DNA of 16,909 bases, taken from assembly GCA_015264885.1 (NCBI GenBank), contig JABZYY010000020.1, positions 1-16,909 of the forward strand. The letters run 5' to 3'. This document shows positions 6,625 through 14,868 of this stretch, piece by piece; positions within the stretch are counted from its first letter, which is position 1; each line of letters starts with the position of its first letter. The notes under the pieces are model-generated. The model did no database searches. It was given only the letters and a program-made list of their open reading frames with translations, and was not told where the DNA came from. The position numbers and the translations under genes are program-made. The stretch is from Streptococcus sp. GTDB taxonomy: Bacteria > Bacillota > Bacilli > Lactobacillales > Aerococcaceae.

Positions 6625-8061
6625 ATGAATCAAAAAGATAGAATTTTAGAATTAGTAGACAAAGGAATTATTTCAGCAGAGGAAGCAGTGGTCTTACTCG
6701 AAAAAATGGGTGAGAAGGCAAGCAACAAAGAACAACCAACTTCAAGCCAAGTCGATTCTGTATTAGAAGGCGTAGCGAGTGTATTTACAAAATTCTCAGC
6801 TCAAAGCGACCAAACAAATGAATCGATTCAAGCGGTCTTAAAACGTACAAAAGAAATCGATCGTCGTATCGATGAAATCAAAACGGCTGAGCAACTTGAA
6901 CCGTTGACAGTGGATGAAGAGATGGAACTGGTTCGCTTGCAAGAAGAAGCGGAGCAATTAAATAACCAATATAAGAGTTTGTTACAAGAAAAGAAACAAG
7001 CCGATGCAAAAGTAAAAGCTGAAAAGAAACAAGAATGGGAAGAAAGCTTTAAGAAAGCGAAGAAGAAAGTGCAAGACACTGACTGGGAAGATAAAACTCG
7101 TAGAACAGCGGGAAATATCTCTTCATGGGCTGCAAAATTCGCAGACTCAATTGTGACAGCGGTGGGATCAGTTATTCAAAATACAGAAGTGAACATGCCT
7201 TACTTAGAAGCCAAAAACGGCAAAAAAGTACCGTATCATTTCCATCAAGTGATTGATGATGCGAGTATTCTCGATTTCAAAGTGGCCAACGGAATTGTTC
7301 GTGTGAAGACTGTTCCTGGTAACACAATGACGATTGAAGGAAATTGCCGCGTGGCTGCGCAAGACGAAGAGTTCTTCGATGCGGAAGGATTTGTTCGTGA
7401 CCGTGTGAAGGTTGGCGTGGACGACGATAAGATTGTCATCAAGAGTGTCAGCAAGCGCGTATACTGCGACTGGACCATTTCCCTTCCGCAAAAAGTGTAT
7501 GATTATGTAGCCATCAAAGGATTGAATACAACACTTCATTTGAAGGAATTAGAAGGAAAAGATTATTACTTCGAAGTGGATAATGGAGATATTCGCTTGA
7601 AGGATGTCAAAGGGGTTCTTCTTGAAGCAGAAACTGTAAACGGCAACCTTAAATACGAACACCTCGAATTCAAAGATATCGTGTCTGAAACGGTAAACGG
7701 AAATATCCATCTCGATGGTAAGTTCCTTGGTACAAAACTAGAAGCCGTGACAGGGAATATTAAAGTATCAGTGGCACATCCTGAAACGAAAAAAGTCGAT
7801 GTGGAAACAGTAAACGGCAATATTAAAATCGAAGTTGCTGAAGAAGTCGGACTGGAAGCCGAAATTGAAACGTCACTTGGTTCGATTCACTTTGATGAAA
7901 CAGTCTTTGAAGTGATTCGACAAACGAAGGATTTAGCAGAAAGAAGTGCATTGATTCGTAAAACTCGAAACTCAATGACAAGAGTAGTCGCAGAAACTAC
8001 AACTGGAAATATACAAGTAAATCAGCTACAATCAGATTCAAGTAGCAAGAAAGAAGGATAA
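6625..8061 (+). CDS. liaX: LiaX-like envelope stress protein (SHOCT-like + coiled coil + DUF4097)
   Basis: LiaX is known from enterococci as a surface-associated sensor of daptomycin and antimicrobial peptides that modulates the LiaFSR response. This 478-residue product has the same architecture. An N-terminal SHOCT-like helical hairpin spans residues 1-30 (DRILELVDKGIISAEEA). A long charged coiled-coil region runs from about 62 to 150. The C-terminal beta-rich DUF4097 domain has repeated turns reading ETVNGNL/I at 336, 355 and 394, with variants at about 375 and 457. No signal peptide is visible, as for the enterococcal protein. liaY begins five bases after the stop. Its length is somewhat shorter than my memory of enterococcal LiaX (roughly 530). 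The neighbours liaY and liaZ make the assignment strong; liaFSR itself is not in the window. Confidence 0.85.
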   Translation: MNQKDRILELVDKGIISAEEAVVLLEKMGEKASNKEQPTSSQVDSVLEGVASVFTKFSAQSDQTNESIQAVLKRTKEIDRRIDEIKTAEQLEPLTVDEEMELVRLQEEAEQLNNQYKSLLQEKKQADAKVKAEKKQEWEESFKKAKKKVQDTDWEDKTRRTAGNISSWAAKFADSIVTAVGSVIQNTEVNMPYLEAKNGKKVPYHFHQVIDDASILDFKVANGIVRVKTVPGNTMTIEGNCRVAAQDEEFFDAEGFVRDRVKVGVDDDKIVIKSVSKRVYCDWTISLPQKVYDYVAIKGLNTTLHLKELEGKDYYFEVDNGDIRLKDVKGVLLEAETVNGNLKYEHLEFKDIVSETVNGNIHLDGKFLGTKLEAVTGNIKVSVAHPETKKVDVETVNGNIKIEVAEEVGLEAEIETSLGSIHFDETVFEVIRQTKDLAERSALIRKTRNSMTRVVAETTTGNIQVNQLQSDSSSKKEG

Positions 8062-8066
8062 ACAAA

Positions 8067-8366
8067 ATGAAAAAATTAAGACGCTCAAGAAAGAACAGAG
8101 TTGTTTGTGGGGTTATGGGCGGTATTGCAGAATACTTCGATGTAGATCCAACAATTGTACGTGTGCTGTTTATTATTTGTAGTTTCTCAGGTTTCCCTAT
8201 CATCCTTTACATCTTACTTGCTATCATTATTCCAGAAGAAAGCACTGGGTATTATCGTGACAATAGACGCAGAAATACTTACCATTACACTTCTGGAAGC
8301 TCTCGCCCGCGTAAAACGGCGCGCCGCGTAGAGGAAGATGATGACGACGATTGGAGTGATTTTTAG
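8067..8366 (+). CDS. liaY: PspC-domain membrane protein (LiaY-like)
   Basis: This 99-residue protein begins with a PspC domain: a basic N-terminus (KKLRRSRKNRVVCGV), the family motif GGIAEYFDVDPTIVR at about 17-31, and one hydrophobic segment at about 32-53 ending in PEES. The C-terminal half is polar, arginine-rich and then very acidic (EEDDDDDW), and is probably cytoplasmic. PspC proteins take part in envelope-stress responses; LiaY sits between LiaX and LiaZ in enterococci and is thought to link the stress response to membrane remodelling. The ATG follows liaX by five bases with AAGGA as its ribosome binding site, and the stop overlaps the liaZ start by one base. Confidence 0.87.
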   Translation: MKKLRRSRKNRVVCGVMGGIAEYFDVDPTIVRVLFIICSFSGFPIILYILLAIIIPEESTGYYRDNRRRNTYHYTSGSSRPRKTARRVEEDDDDDWSDF

Positions 8367-8704
8367 TGTCAATTACTAAAAAGATTGCCATTAACACATT
8401 AGGGTTCTTGGTGATTGCGTGGTTTGTACCACAATTTTACGTTACGAACTGGGTAGCAGCGCTTGTTGCAAGTATCGTTCTCGCGGTACTAAACCTATTT
8501 GTTAAACCGATTTTATTCCTTTTAACATTACCAGTCACAATTGTAACGTTTGGATGCTTTAGCTTTGTGTTAAATGCGATGATGTTAAGCTTAACATCAT
8601 TGTTTGTAGGACCTGGATTTACTTTTGCGAGTCCATTCATTACCTTAGTGGTGAGCGTTCTGTTAACGATTTTCCAACGCTTTGTTGAAAATCTAGTTGA
8701 CTAA
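8366..8704 (+). CDS. liaZ: YvlD/phage-holin-4-type membrane protein (LiaZ-like)
   Basis: The 112-residue product is almost entirely hydrophobic, with about four membrane segments, and has the family features AVLNLFVKPILFLLTLP and a conserved FVLNAMML helix. It belongs to the YvlD (DUF360) family, sometimes named phage holin family 4, but it is a chromosomal envelope protein and not a lysis protein. The start is GTG, overlapping the liaY TAG by one base (TAGTG), with GGAG nine bases upstream. Position as third gene after a LiaX and a PspC protein matches the enterococcal liaXYZ operon. Its molecular function is not established. Confidence 0.85.
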   Translation: MSITKKIAINTLGFLVIAWFVPQFYVTNWVAALVASIVLAVLNLFVKPILFLLTLPVTIVTFGCFSFVLNAMMLSLTSLFVGPGFTFASPFITLVVSVLLTIFQRFVENLVD

Positions 8705-8708
8705 TAGA

Positions 8709-8750
8709 CCAAACAAAAAAGCGACCAATTGGTCGCTTTTTTTTGTTTGG
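8709..8750. terminator. Bidirectional terminator between liaZ and the DUF421 gene
   Basis: GCGACC (8721-8726) and GGTCGC (8731-8736) pair around the loop AATT. The stem is extended by A6/T6 and, past a two-base bulge, by CCAAAC/GTTTGG. The A-run on one side and the T-run on the other make it work for both converging transcripts (liaZ on plus, the DUF421 gene on minus). Confidence 0.9.
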
Positions 8751-8756
8751 ATTCAA

Positions 8757-9389
8757 TTAGTATTTCACAACCATTAATTGGCCGTTATTGTATTCTGCAA
8801 GGAATACATCTGAAACATCTTGAATATCTTGGGCAGCTAGTTGTTCAGTAACCCAATCTTCTGTTTTGTCGATGACTTCTAAAATGTTTTGTTGAATGAC
8901 ACCATCTGTAATGATTGGATATTTTGGATTTTCTTCTCCAGATTTTGTCAGGATGAGTTGACCATTTTGCTCTAAAATTGCACTTTTTACATCGCGAATA
9001 GAGAAGACTCCTTGTGAACGTAATTTAAAAGCAACTTCTTGAGCCGTTAGACCAGCTAAACGCACATTTTCAACATCCATTTTCCCATGTTTAATTAATT
9101 GTAAAGGTTCACCGTCAAGCATCTTCTTCACTGTACGATTATTTGTTTTTACCCAGCGAAGGGTTAGTACTAACGCAAACCAAATTAATAAGATGATGCA
9201 GTATTGTAAGATGGTAATGGATGGATTATAAATCACACCCCCGAGAATTCCCCCGAGTACATAGTTTTGTATTTGGTCACTTGCAGATGTAGGGGCGAGG
9301 TTTCCTTTCCCAGTGTAGTTGATTACAACAATTAATGATAATAGTCCAAGTGCAAGTTTGATTGCGACATCGATATATGAAAGGTTCAA
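8757..9389 (-). CDS. DUF421 (YetF-family) membrane protein
   Basis: The 210-residue protein has two to three N-terminal membrane segments (about 10-27 and 43-79, the second long enough for two helices). The soluble C-terminal domain carries the YetF/DUF421 signature: PLQLIKHGKMDVENVR, then a helical segment ending VFSIRDVKSAILEQNGQL. In spore formers some YetF proteins belong to germination complexes; in lactic acid bacteria their role is unknown. The start is TTG, one base after the DUF3290 stop, with a strong AAGGAGG eight to nine bases upstream inside the DUF3290 gene; no nearby ATG fits as well. DUF421 and DUF3290 commonly occur as a pair, which suggests a joint membrane complex. Confidence 0.85.
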   Translation of the reverse strand: MNLSYIDVAIKLALGLLSLIVVINYTGKGNLAPTSASDQIQNYVLGGILGGVIYNPSITILQYCIILLIWFALVLTLRWVKTNNRTVKKMLDGEPLQLIKHGKMDVENVRLAGLTAQEVAFKLRSQGVFSIRDVKSAILEQNGQLILTKSGEENPKYPIITDGVIQQNILEVIDKTEDWVTEQLAAQDIQDVSDVFLAEYNNGQLMVVKY

Positions 9390-9390
9390 C

Positions 9391-9840
9391 TTATTCAGCC
9401 TCCTTAATCGTAACTTTTGGATTTTGCAATTCCATTTTTTCGAGTAGGTAATGTTCCGGGCTATCTCCTGTTAATACTCGATAGAATTGATCGCCAACTT
9501 TGACGATGGCTCCATCCTTTGCGGCTTCAGTATTAATATAGACATCTTCTTTATTAACATGTAAATCTTGAGCGATCGTTTCAACGAAGCGAAGGGCTCC
9601 AGAATATTGATTTTCTGAATTTTTAGAAGACTGTAAGTCAGCAATCTTAGAACCAGCAAGAATTAAGATACCGATGACGGCGATTAATGCTAATTCGCGA
9701 AATTTTGTGTCTTGTTTATTTTTAAAATAACGATATAAGGCAATTGCTAAAATAACAATGACAAAAAGTGTCAGTCCTAATTGAATATAATCAATTTGTT
9801 GAACTTTACTTTTTAAAAATTCATATGAATAAAATACCAT
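9391..9840 (-). CDS. DUF3290 membrane protein
   Basis: The 149-residue product has two hydrophobic helices (about 24-40 and 49-65), then an extracytoplasmic or cytoplasmic alpha/beta domain with the segment HVNKEDVYINTEAAKDGAIV and a conserved-looking GDQFYRVL. It matches the DUF3290 type found upstream of DUF421 genes in Lactobacillales. Function is unknown. It is the first gene of a two-gene minus-strand operon. The ATG has TAGGAGG seven bases upstream, and the promoter is clear (9870-9897). Confidence 0.82.
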   Translation of the reverse strand: MVFYSYEFLKSKVQQIDYIQLGLTLFVIVILAIALYRYFKNKQDTKFRELALIAVIGILILAGSKIADLQSSKNSENQYSGALRFVETIAQDLHVNKEDVYINTEAAKDGAIVKVGDQFYRVLTGDSPEHYLLEKMELQNPKVTIKEAE

Positions 9841-9869
9841 GTTTTTCCTCCTATTCAGAAACTTAGACT

Positions 9870-9897
9870 ATTATATAAAATCCTATAAAATATTCAA
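9870..9897 (-). promoter_or_regulatory. Promoter of the DUF3290-DUF421 operon
   Basis: On the minus strand, -35 TTGAAT (9892-9897) and -10 TATAAT (9870-9875) are separated by 16 bases, 30 bases upstream of the DUF3290 ATG at 9840. The -10 is perfect, the -35 matches four of six positions. Confidence 0.7.
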
Positions 9898-9981
9898 GTA
9901 GGTTGCTCAATTTTTTTAAAAAAATATTTTTTAGATTATTTGGCAGAATGAACAGAAGTTTAATAAATTCTAAAAGCATAC

Positions 9982-9996
9982 AAGAAAGCGCTCAAA
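9982..9996 (+). promoter_or_regulatory. Imperfect cre-like site in the hprK promoter
   Basis: AAGAAAGCGCTCAAA keeps the central AAAGCGCT of many cre sites but misses two positions of WTGNAANCGNWNNCW. It lies just upstream of the hprK -10 element, where binding would compete with RNA polymerase. Low confidence; it matters because HPr kinase itself controls CcpA activity. Confidence 0.25.
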
Positions 9997-9998
9997 TA

Positions 9999-10007
9999 TG
10001 GTATAGT
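9999..10007 (+). promoter_or_regulatory. Extended -10 promoter of hprK operon
   Basis: TGGTATAGT is an extended -10 (TG at 9999-10000, TATAGT at 10002-10007). At 17-base spacing the -35 would be TACAAG, a poor match, so the TG element is probably what makes this a promoter. The predicted start of transcription at about 10014 argues for the hprK ATG at 10036 rather than 10024. An AT-rich tract at 9909-9932 further upstream could act as an UP element. Confidence 0.55.
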
Positions 10008-10035
10008 AGAAGGGTATAAAGAAATGAGGGATAAT

Positions 10036-10965
10036 ATGAAAAGTGTTACGGTTAGAGAATTAATCAAGAATATTCATTTAAAACCAATTTATGGAGAGGA
10101 GTATCTTGACCGTCCAATCGTTACAAGTGAAATTTCAAGACCGGGATTAGAATTAGCAGGATTTTTAAATTTCTATCCAGCAGAACGTATCCAGTTATTA
10201 GGTCGTACAGAAACTTCTTTTGTGGCATCCATGGATGAAGGGATTCGATTAGAAGTGATGGAACGTCTTTGTAAACCAGAGACACCATGTTTTATTATTT
10301 CAAGAAAACTAGAACCGCCAAAAGAATTAGTGGAAGCTGCTGCAAAAGCGCAAATTCCAATCTTACAAGCAACTTCGAAGACAACACAAGTATCAAGTAG
10401 TGTCACAAACTTCTTAGAAGGAAGATTGGCGGAGCGTTCTTCGGTACACGGTGTATTACTCGATGTATTCGGAATTGGTCTGTTGATTACAGGTGAAAGT
10501 GGCGTCGGTAAATCTGAAACTGCGTTAGAGCTTGTGCAAAAAGGACACCGTCTTGTTGCGGATGACCGAGTAGAGTTGTATCAATACGATGAATTAACAT
10601 TAATCGGGGAAGCACCAGAAATCTTGAACAACTTAATCGAAATCCGCGGTGTTGGTATTGTGGATGTGATGACGCTCTTTGGTGCAGGGGCAATTCTGGA
10701 TCAAAAACAAGTCGATTTAGTCGTTCATCTTGAAAACTGGACACCTGATAAGAGATATGACCGTTTAGGTGGATATATGGAAAATGTTGAATTGTTGGGT
10801 GTAGAGATTCCTAAGATTCGCATCCCAGTGAAGACTGGTCGTAACGTTTCGATTATCTTAGAAGTGGCATGTATGAATTTCCGTGCGAAGAAAATGGGAT
10901 TCGATGCAACAGAAAGCTTCACGAATCGTTTAACACAATTAATTGCAGAAAATAAAGAAGTTTAG
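10036..10965 (+). CDS. hprK: HPr kinase/phosphorylase
   Basis: HprK phosphorylates HPr on Ser46 when glycolytic intermediates are high, and reverses this with phosphate. P-Ser-HPr is the partner of CcpA in catabolite repression. The 309-residue product has the N-terminal domain (1 to about 130), the Walker A loop GESGVGKSE (from about 153), VADDRVEL, and the HprK signature LIEIRGVGIVDV (about 200-211). The chosen ATG has GAGGG six bases upstream and begins MKSVTVREL as in homologues; an in-frame ATG at 10024 would sit only about ten bases from the predicted transcription start. It leads the operon with lgt, gpsA, galU and trxB. Confidence 0.95.
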   Translation: MKSVTVRELIKNIHLKPIYGEEYLDRPIVTSEISRPGLELAGFLNFYPAERIQLLGRTETSFVASMDEGIRLEVMERLCKPETPCFIISRKLEPPKELVEAAAKAQIPILQATSKTTQVSSSVTNFLEGRLAERSSVHGVLLDVFGIGLLITGESGVGKSETALELVQKGHRLVADDRVELYQYDELTLIGEAPEILNNLIEIRGVGIVDVMTLFGAGAILDQKQVDLVVHLENWTPDKRYDRLGGYMENVELLGVEIPKIRIPVKTGRNVSIILEVACMNFRAKKMGFDATESFTNRLTQLIAENKEV

Positions 10966-10976
10966 AGGTTAGTTAC

Positions 10977-11834
10977 ATGAATGTTTTAGAAATGGTTTCG
11001 GCCATTAATCCGATTGCGTTTGAAATCGGTGGATTACAAGTGCGTTGGTATGGGATTATTATTGCTTTTGCAATTTACTTAGCAACAACATTGGCGGATA
11101 AAGAAGCCACTCGTAAAGGATACCGTAAAGAATTTATCATCGATTTAGTATTTTGGGCTGTGCCTCTTGGATTCGTGGGTGCGCGATTGTACTATATTCT
11201 ATTTGAATGGCAGTACTACTTAGCAAATCCTGGTGAAATCATCCAAATTTGGCATGGAGGAATAGCCATCTACGGTGGTGTCATTGCCGGTGCAGCAACT
11301 GTCTACTGGTTTGCGAAAAAAGAAAAAGTATCGTTTGCATTACTCTTAGATATCTTGGCACCCGTTGTATTACTCGCTCAGGCGATTGGACGTTGGGGAA
11401 ACTTCACCAACCAAGAAGCGCATGGGGAAGCTGTAACGCGTGCATTCCTAGAAGGCTTGCATTTACCAACTTTTATTATTGAGCAAATGCATATCGATGG
11501 TGTTTATTACCATCCAACTTTCTTATATGAATCACTTTGGTCTTTTGTCGGCGTATTGATTTTATTCTACTTACGAAGACGTAAAGGCGTAAAGGTGGGA
11601 GAAATCATGGCGGGATACTTATTATGGTATTCATTTGGGCGCTTCTTTATTGAAGGAATGCGTACAGATAGCCTCTGGATGTTTGGTATTATCCGAATTT
11701 CGCAATTAGTCTCAATTGTGTTATTCTTATTAGGCATCGCTATTATTGTAGTGAGAAGACGTAGAGTTCCAGCCGTGCCAGATTATGTATCGATTGATGA
11801 TCCACAATCTCCAGCATTGTTTGGAAAAGCGTAA
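10977..11834 (+). CDS. lgt: Prolipoprotein diacylglyceryl transferase
   Basis: Lgt is the membrane enzyme that moves diacylglycerol from phosphatidylglycerol to the lipobox cysteine of prelipoproteins. The 285-residue polytopic protein shows the essential HGG motif (93-95, in IWHGGIAIYGG) and the Lgt signature GRWGNFTNQEAHG (138-150), plus the conserved HPTFLYES segment. There are about seven hydrophobic helices, ending in a basic RRRR tail. It begins 11 bases after hprK, with GAGG as the ribosome binding site. A likely substrate, the lipoprotein at 14992, is encoded nearby. Confidence 0.96.
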   Translation: MNVLEMVSAINPIAFEIGGLQVRWYGIIIAFAIYLATTLADKEATRKGYRKEFIIDLVFWAVPLGFVGARLYYILFEWQYYLANPGEIIQIWHGGIAIYGGVIAGAATVYWFAKKEKVSFALLLDILAPVVLLAQAIGRWGNFTNQEAHGEAVTRAFLEGLHLPTFIIEQMHIDGVYYHPTFLYESLWSFVGVLILFYLRRRKGVKVGEIMAGYLLWYSFGRFFIEGMRTDSLWMFGIIRISQLVSIVLFLLGIAIIVVRRRRVPAVPDYVSIDDPQSPALFGKA

Positions 11835-11846
11835 AGGAGAACAACT

Positions 11847-12866
11847 ATGACAAAAGTAGCTATTTTAGGAGCAGGTTCATGGGGGACAGCACTGGCAATG
11901 GTGCTCGCAGAAAACCATCATGAAGCTCGCTTATGGGGAAATAACGAAGCTCAAATTCAAGAAATTAATGAGCGTCATACGAATGAACATTACCTTCCAG
12001 GAGTGTTTCTGGACCCAGCAATTCGAGGCTATTTAGATTTAGCCGAAGCCGTGAAGGGTGTGGATGCGGTCTTATTCGTACTTCCAACAAAAGTCATTCG
12101 TTTAGTAGCCAAACAATTAAATGGATTGCTTGAAAATAAACCGATGATTATTCACGCAAGTAAAGGGTTAGAACAAGAGACGTATAAAAGGATTTCAGAA
12201 ATTTTAGCAGAAGAGTTGGACCGTGACAGCTACGAAGATATCGTGGTGTTATCTGGACCAAGTCATGCCGAAGAAGTGGCGCGTCGTGACATCACAACCA
12301 TCACTGCAGCATGTGAAAACTTGGAATCTGCTAAAGTTGTGCAAACTCTTTTCAGTAATTCCTTCTTCCGTGTCTATACAAATACGGACTGTGTCGGAGT
12401 GGAAATGGGAGCTGCACTTAAAAACGTTATCGCGGTTGGAGCAGGGGCTCTTCATGGTTTAGGTTATGGGGACAATGCAAAAGCTGCGTTAATGACAAGA
12501 GGATTATCAGAAATTAGTCGTCTAGGAATTGCTTTTGGCGCAGACCCACTGACCTTTATTGGACTTAGTGGTGTGGGCGATTTAATCGTAACATGTACGA
12601 GTATTCATTCTCGTAACTGGAGATGTGGGGACCAAATCGGGAAAGGCATTCCGCTTCCAACGATTTTGGAAAATATGGGAATGGTTGTAGAAGGGGTAGA
12701 AACGTGTAAAGCCGTCTACGCTTTGGCACAAGAGAAGAACATCGAAATGCCAATTACAACTGCTGTTTACAATGTTTTATATAAAGGACATGATGTTCGC
12801 GAAGAGATTCAACGCCTAATGGGGCGTGAATTTAAATCAGAAGCATCAATTAAAGAACACCAATAA
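11847..12866 (+). CDS. gpsA: Glycerol-3-phosphate dehydrogenase [NAD(P)+]
   Basis: GpsA reduces dihydroxyacetone phosphate to sn-glycerol-3-phosphate, the backbone for phospholipids and lipoteichoic acid. The 339-residue product has the dinucleotide-binding GAGSWGTA (8-15), HASKGLE with K106, [10 protein letters not shown] (135-144), the catalytic lysine K192 in [12 protein letters not shown], and GDNAKAAL. Length is typical of the family. It starts 12 bases after lgt with AAAGGAG as the ribosome binding site. Grouping with lgt and galU joins membrane lipid, lipoprotein and cell-envelope sugar supply. Confidence 0.96.
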   Translation: MTKVAILGAGSWGTALAMVLAENHHEARLWGNNEAQIQEINERHTNEHYLPGVFLDPAIRGYLDLAEAVKGVDAVLFVLPTKVIRLVAKQLNGLLENKPMIIHASKGLEQETYKRISEILAEELDRDSYEDIVVLSGPSHAEEVARRDITTITAACENLESAKVVQTLFSNSFFRVYTNTDCVGVEMGAALKNVIAVGAGALHGLGYGDNAKAALMTRGLSEISRLGIAFGADPLTFIGLSGVGDLIVTCTSIHSRNWRCGDQIGKGIPLPTILENMGMVVEGVETCKAVYALAQEKNIEMPITTAVYNVLYKGHDVREEIQRLMGREFKSEASIKEHQ

Positions 12867-12888
12867 ACCAAATCGGAGGAACAGACCT

Positions 12889-13782
12889 ATGACAAAAGTT
12901 AGAAAAGCCGTTATTCCAGCAGCAGGGTTAGGAACTCGTTTCCTACCAGCAACAAAAGCGATGGCGAAAGAAATGCTGCCAATCGTAGACAAACCAACGA
13001 TTCAATATATTGTTGAAGAAGCTCTAGCATCAGGGATTGAGGATATTTTAATCGTAACTGGTAAGAGCAAACGTCCAATCGAGGACCATTTCGACTCAAA
13101 CATCGAATTAGAATCAAACCTTGAAGCCAAAGGAAAGACAGAGTTATTAGAACTCGTTCAAGAAACAACAGGAATTAACTTATACTTTGTGCGTCAATCT
13201 TATCCAAAAGGATTAGGGGACGCGGTTCTTCAAGCCAAAGCATTCGTGGGTGGCGAGCCATTCGTGATTATGCTTGGGGACGATATTATGCGTGATGAAG
13301 TACCTTTAACAAAACAATTGATTGAAGGTTACGAAAAAACACATGCGTCAAATATCGCTGTAATGGAAGTTCCTCATGAAGAAACGTATAAATACGGAAT
13401 TATCGATCCTGAAAGCCAAGTGGAAGAGGGATTATATAATGTACGTCGTTTCGTAGAAAAACCAAAACCTGAAGATGCGCCAAGTAACTTAGCGATTATT
13501 GGTCGTTACTTATTAACACCTGAAATTTTTGAGATTTTAGAAAAACAAGAACCAGGTGCGGGTGGCGAAGTTCAATTAACAGATGCCATTGATACATTGA
13601 ACCTTACTCAAAGAGTGTTTGCAAAACAATTCAAGGGTGAGCGTTTCGATGTGGGTGACAAGTTTGGATTCATGAAGACAAGTATTGAATTCGGTTTGGA
13701 ACATCCAGAAATCAAAGATAGCCTAAAACAATACGTGATTGAATTAGGTAAAAAACTCGAAGGAACTTTGGATGAGCAATAA
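12889..13782 (+). CDS. galU: UTP-glucose-1-phosphate uridylyltransferase
   Basis: GalU makes UDP-glucose from UTP and glucose-1-phosphate, for glycolipids, teichoic-acid decoration, polysaccharides and galactose metabolism. The 297-residue product has the nucleotidyltransferase signature [20 protein letters not shown] (11-30), the metal-binding LGDD, and [14 protein letters not shown]. The ATG at 12889 has GGAGG eight bases upstream and matches the family N-terminus ([13 protein letters not shown]). The frame is open to 12826, inside gpsA, but that extension has no ribosome binding site and is not homologous in character. Confidence 0.96.
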   Translation: MTKVRKAVIPAAGLGTRFLPATKAMAKEMLPIVDKPTIQYIVEEALASGIEDILIVTGKSKRPIEDHFDSNIELESNLEAKGKTELLELVQETTGINLYFVRQSYPKGLGDAVLQAKAFVGGEPFVIMLGDDIMRDEVPLTKQLIEGYEKTHASNIAVMEVPHEETYKYGIIDPESQVEEGLYNVRRFVEKPKPEDAPSNLAIIGRYLLTPEIFEILEKQEPGAGGEVQLTDAIDTLNLTQRVFAKQFKGERFDVGDKFGFMKTSIEFGLEHPEIKDSLKQYVIELGKKLEGTLDEQ

Positions 13783-13784
13783 AG

Positions 13785-13813
13785 TTGCCGTTTTAAAGGG
13801 AGTATCTTACACT
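13785..13813 (+). promoter_or_regulatory. Possible promoter of trxB
   Basis: TTGCCG (13785-13790) and TACACT (13808-13813) are spaced by exactly 17 bases, each matching four of six consensus positions. It would start trxB transcription at about 13820, giving an independent message besides read-through from galU. Moderate to low confidence. Confidence 0.35.
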
Positions 13814-13826
13814 TAAAAATGAAGAG

Positions 13827-13852
13827 GAGCGTTGGACTATGTCTCAGCGCTC
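13827..13852 (+). other. Hairpin in the galU-trxB intergenic leader
   Basis: GAGCGTTG (13827-13834) pairs with CAGCGCTC (13845-13852), eight pairs including one wobble, around a ten-base loop. The following bases TTAGTTTATA are not a true T-run, so it is a weak terminator at best. It starts close to the predicted trxB transcription start and ends 27 bases before the trxB ATG. It may be a processing site, a partial terminator or a leader structure. Confidence 0.5.
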
Positions 13853-13879
13853 TTAGTTTATACAAAAGGAGAATCTCTG

Positions 13880-14824
13880 ATGGAAGAAAGAACAATTTAT
13901 GATGTAGTCATTATCGGAAGTGGCCCTGGTGGGATGACCGCAGCGCTTTATACTTCTCGTGCAAATTTAAAAACATTAATCCTCGAAAAAGGTGTTCCTG
14001 GTGGAGAGTTATTAAATACTTCAGATGTTGAAAACTATCCAGGATTCCCAACGATTTCTGGACCAGAATTAGCCGACAATATGTATAAAGGTGCGATGCA
14101 ATTCGGTGCTGAATATGCATACGGTCAAGTTTCAAAAATCGAATTAGAAGGCGACCTTAAAGTGATTACTGCAGGGAAGAAAACTTATTACGCTTATGCA
14201 GTTGTGGTTGCGACTGGTTCATATCACCGTAAATTAGAAGTGCCAGGGGAAGAAGAGTACGCTGGACGTGGTGTTTCTTACTGTGCAGTTTGTGATGGAG
14301 CATTCTTCAAAGACAAGAAAATCTTCGTCATCGGTGGAGGAGACTCAGCCGTTGAAGAAGGAACGTATTTAACACAATTCGGACAAAGCGTAACCATCGT
14401 TCACCGTCGTGACCAATTACGTGCGCAAAAGGTATTGCAAGACCGTGCATTCGCCAACGAAAAAATCGACTTCTTATGGAATTCAACCGTTGAAGAATTC
14501 GTAGGAGACGGTTCTAAAATCACAGGCGTTCGCGTAAAAGATGTGAATACAGGAGAAGTAACAACGCATGAAGCGGATGGTGTCTTCATTTATGTAGGCC
14601 TATTACCAGTTTCTGATCCATTCAAAGACTTAAACATCACAGATGCAGAAGGTTGGATCGTGACAAACGAGCAAATGGAAACTTCTATTCCTGGAATCTT
14701 TGCAGTGGGCGATGTTCGTCAAAAAACATTACGTCAAATCACAACAGCTGTTGGAGATGGCGGACAAGCAGGACACATGGTTTATAACTATGTTGAAGAA
14801 ATCAAAGAAAAATTAGCTAAATAA
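13880..14824 (+). CDS. trxB: Thioredoxin-disulfide reductase
   Basis: TrxB is an FAD flavoprotein that passes electrons from NADPH to thioredoxin. The 314-residue product has the FAD motif GSGPGG (13-18), the redox centre CAVC with C135 and C138, the NADPH motif GGGDSA (152-157), HRRDQLRA, and the C-terminal FAD motif FAVGDVR. The ATG at 13880 follows AAAGGAG; the frame is open to a TTG at 13832 in the hairpin region, but that start lacks a ribosome binding site and adds non-family residues. It closes the hprK-galU gene group, and its terminator follows directly. Confidence 0.96.
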   Translation: MEERTIYDVVIIGSGPGGMTAALYTSRANLKTLILEKGVPGGELLNTSDVENYPGFPTISGPELADNMYKGAMQFGAEYAYGQVSKIELEGDLKVITAGKKTYYAYAVVVATGSYHRKLEVPGEEEYAGRGVSYCAVCDGAFFKDKKIFVIGGGDSAVEEGTYLTQFGQSVTIVHRRDQLRAQKVLQDRAFANEKIDFLWNSTVEEFVGDGSKITGVRVKDVNTGEVTTHEADGVFIYVGLLPVSDPFKDLNITDAEGWIVTNEQMETSIPGIFAVGDVRQKTLRQITTAVGDGGQAGHMVYNYVEEIKEKLAK

Positions 14825-14830
14825 TCGAAG

Positions 14831-14868
14831 AAACTCTAGTGTGACTCGTGTTGCATTAGAGTTTTTTT
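14831..14868 (+). terminator. Terminator after trxB
   Basis: AAACTCTAGTG (14831-14841) pairs with CATTAGAGTTT (14854-14864), eleven positions with one wobble, followed by a T-rich run (TTTTATTTTT). It separates the hprK-trxB group from the lipoprotein-ilvE unit. Confidence 0.8.

Noticed and set aside
8366..8704. Prophage remnant, because the product resembles a phage holin
   Set aside because: The family name is misleading; the gene belongs to the chromosomal liaXYZ operon and no phage genes are nearby.
9909..9932. Run of T and A tracts between DUF3290 and hprK
   Set aside because: It looks like a palindrome but has no GC stem, so it is not a terminator; at most an UP element or bent DNA.
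12826..12888. Extension of galU into the end of gpsA
   Set aside because: The in-frame residues before MTKVRKAV come from out-of-frame gpsA sequence; GGAGG points to the ATG at 12889.
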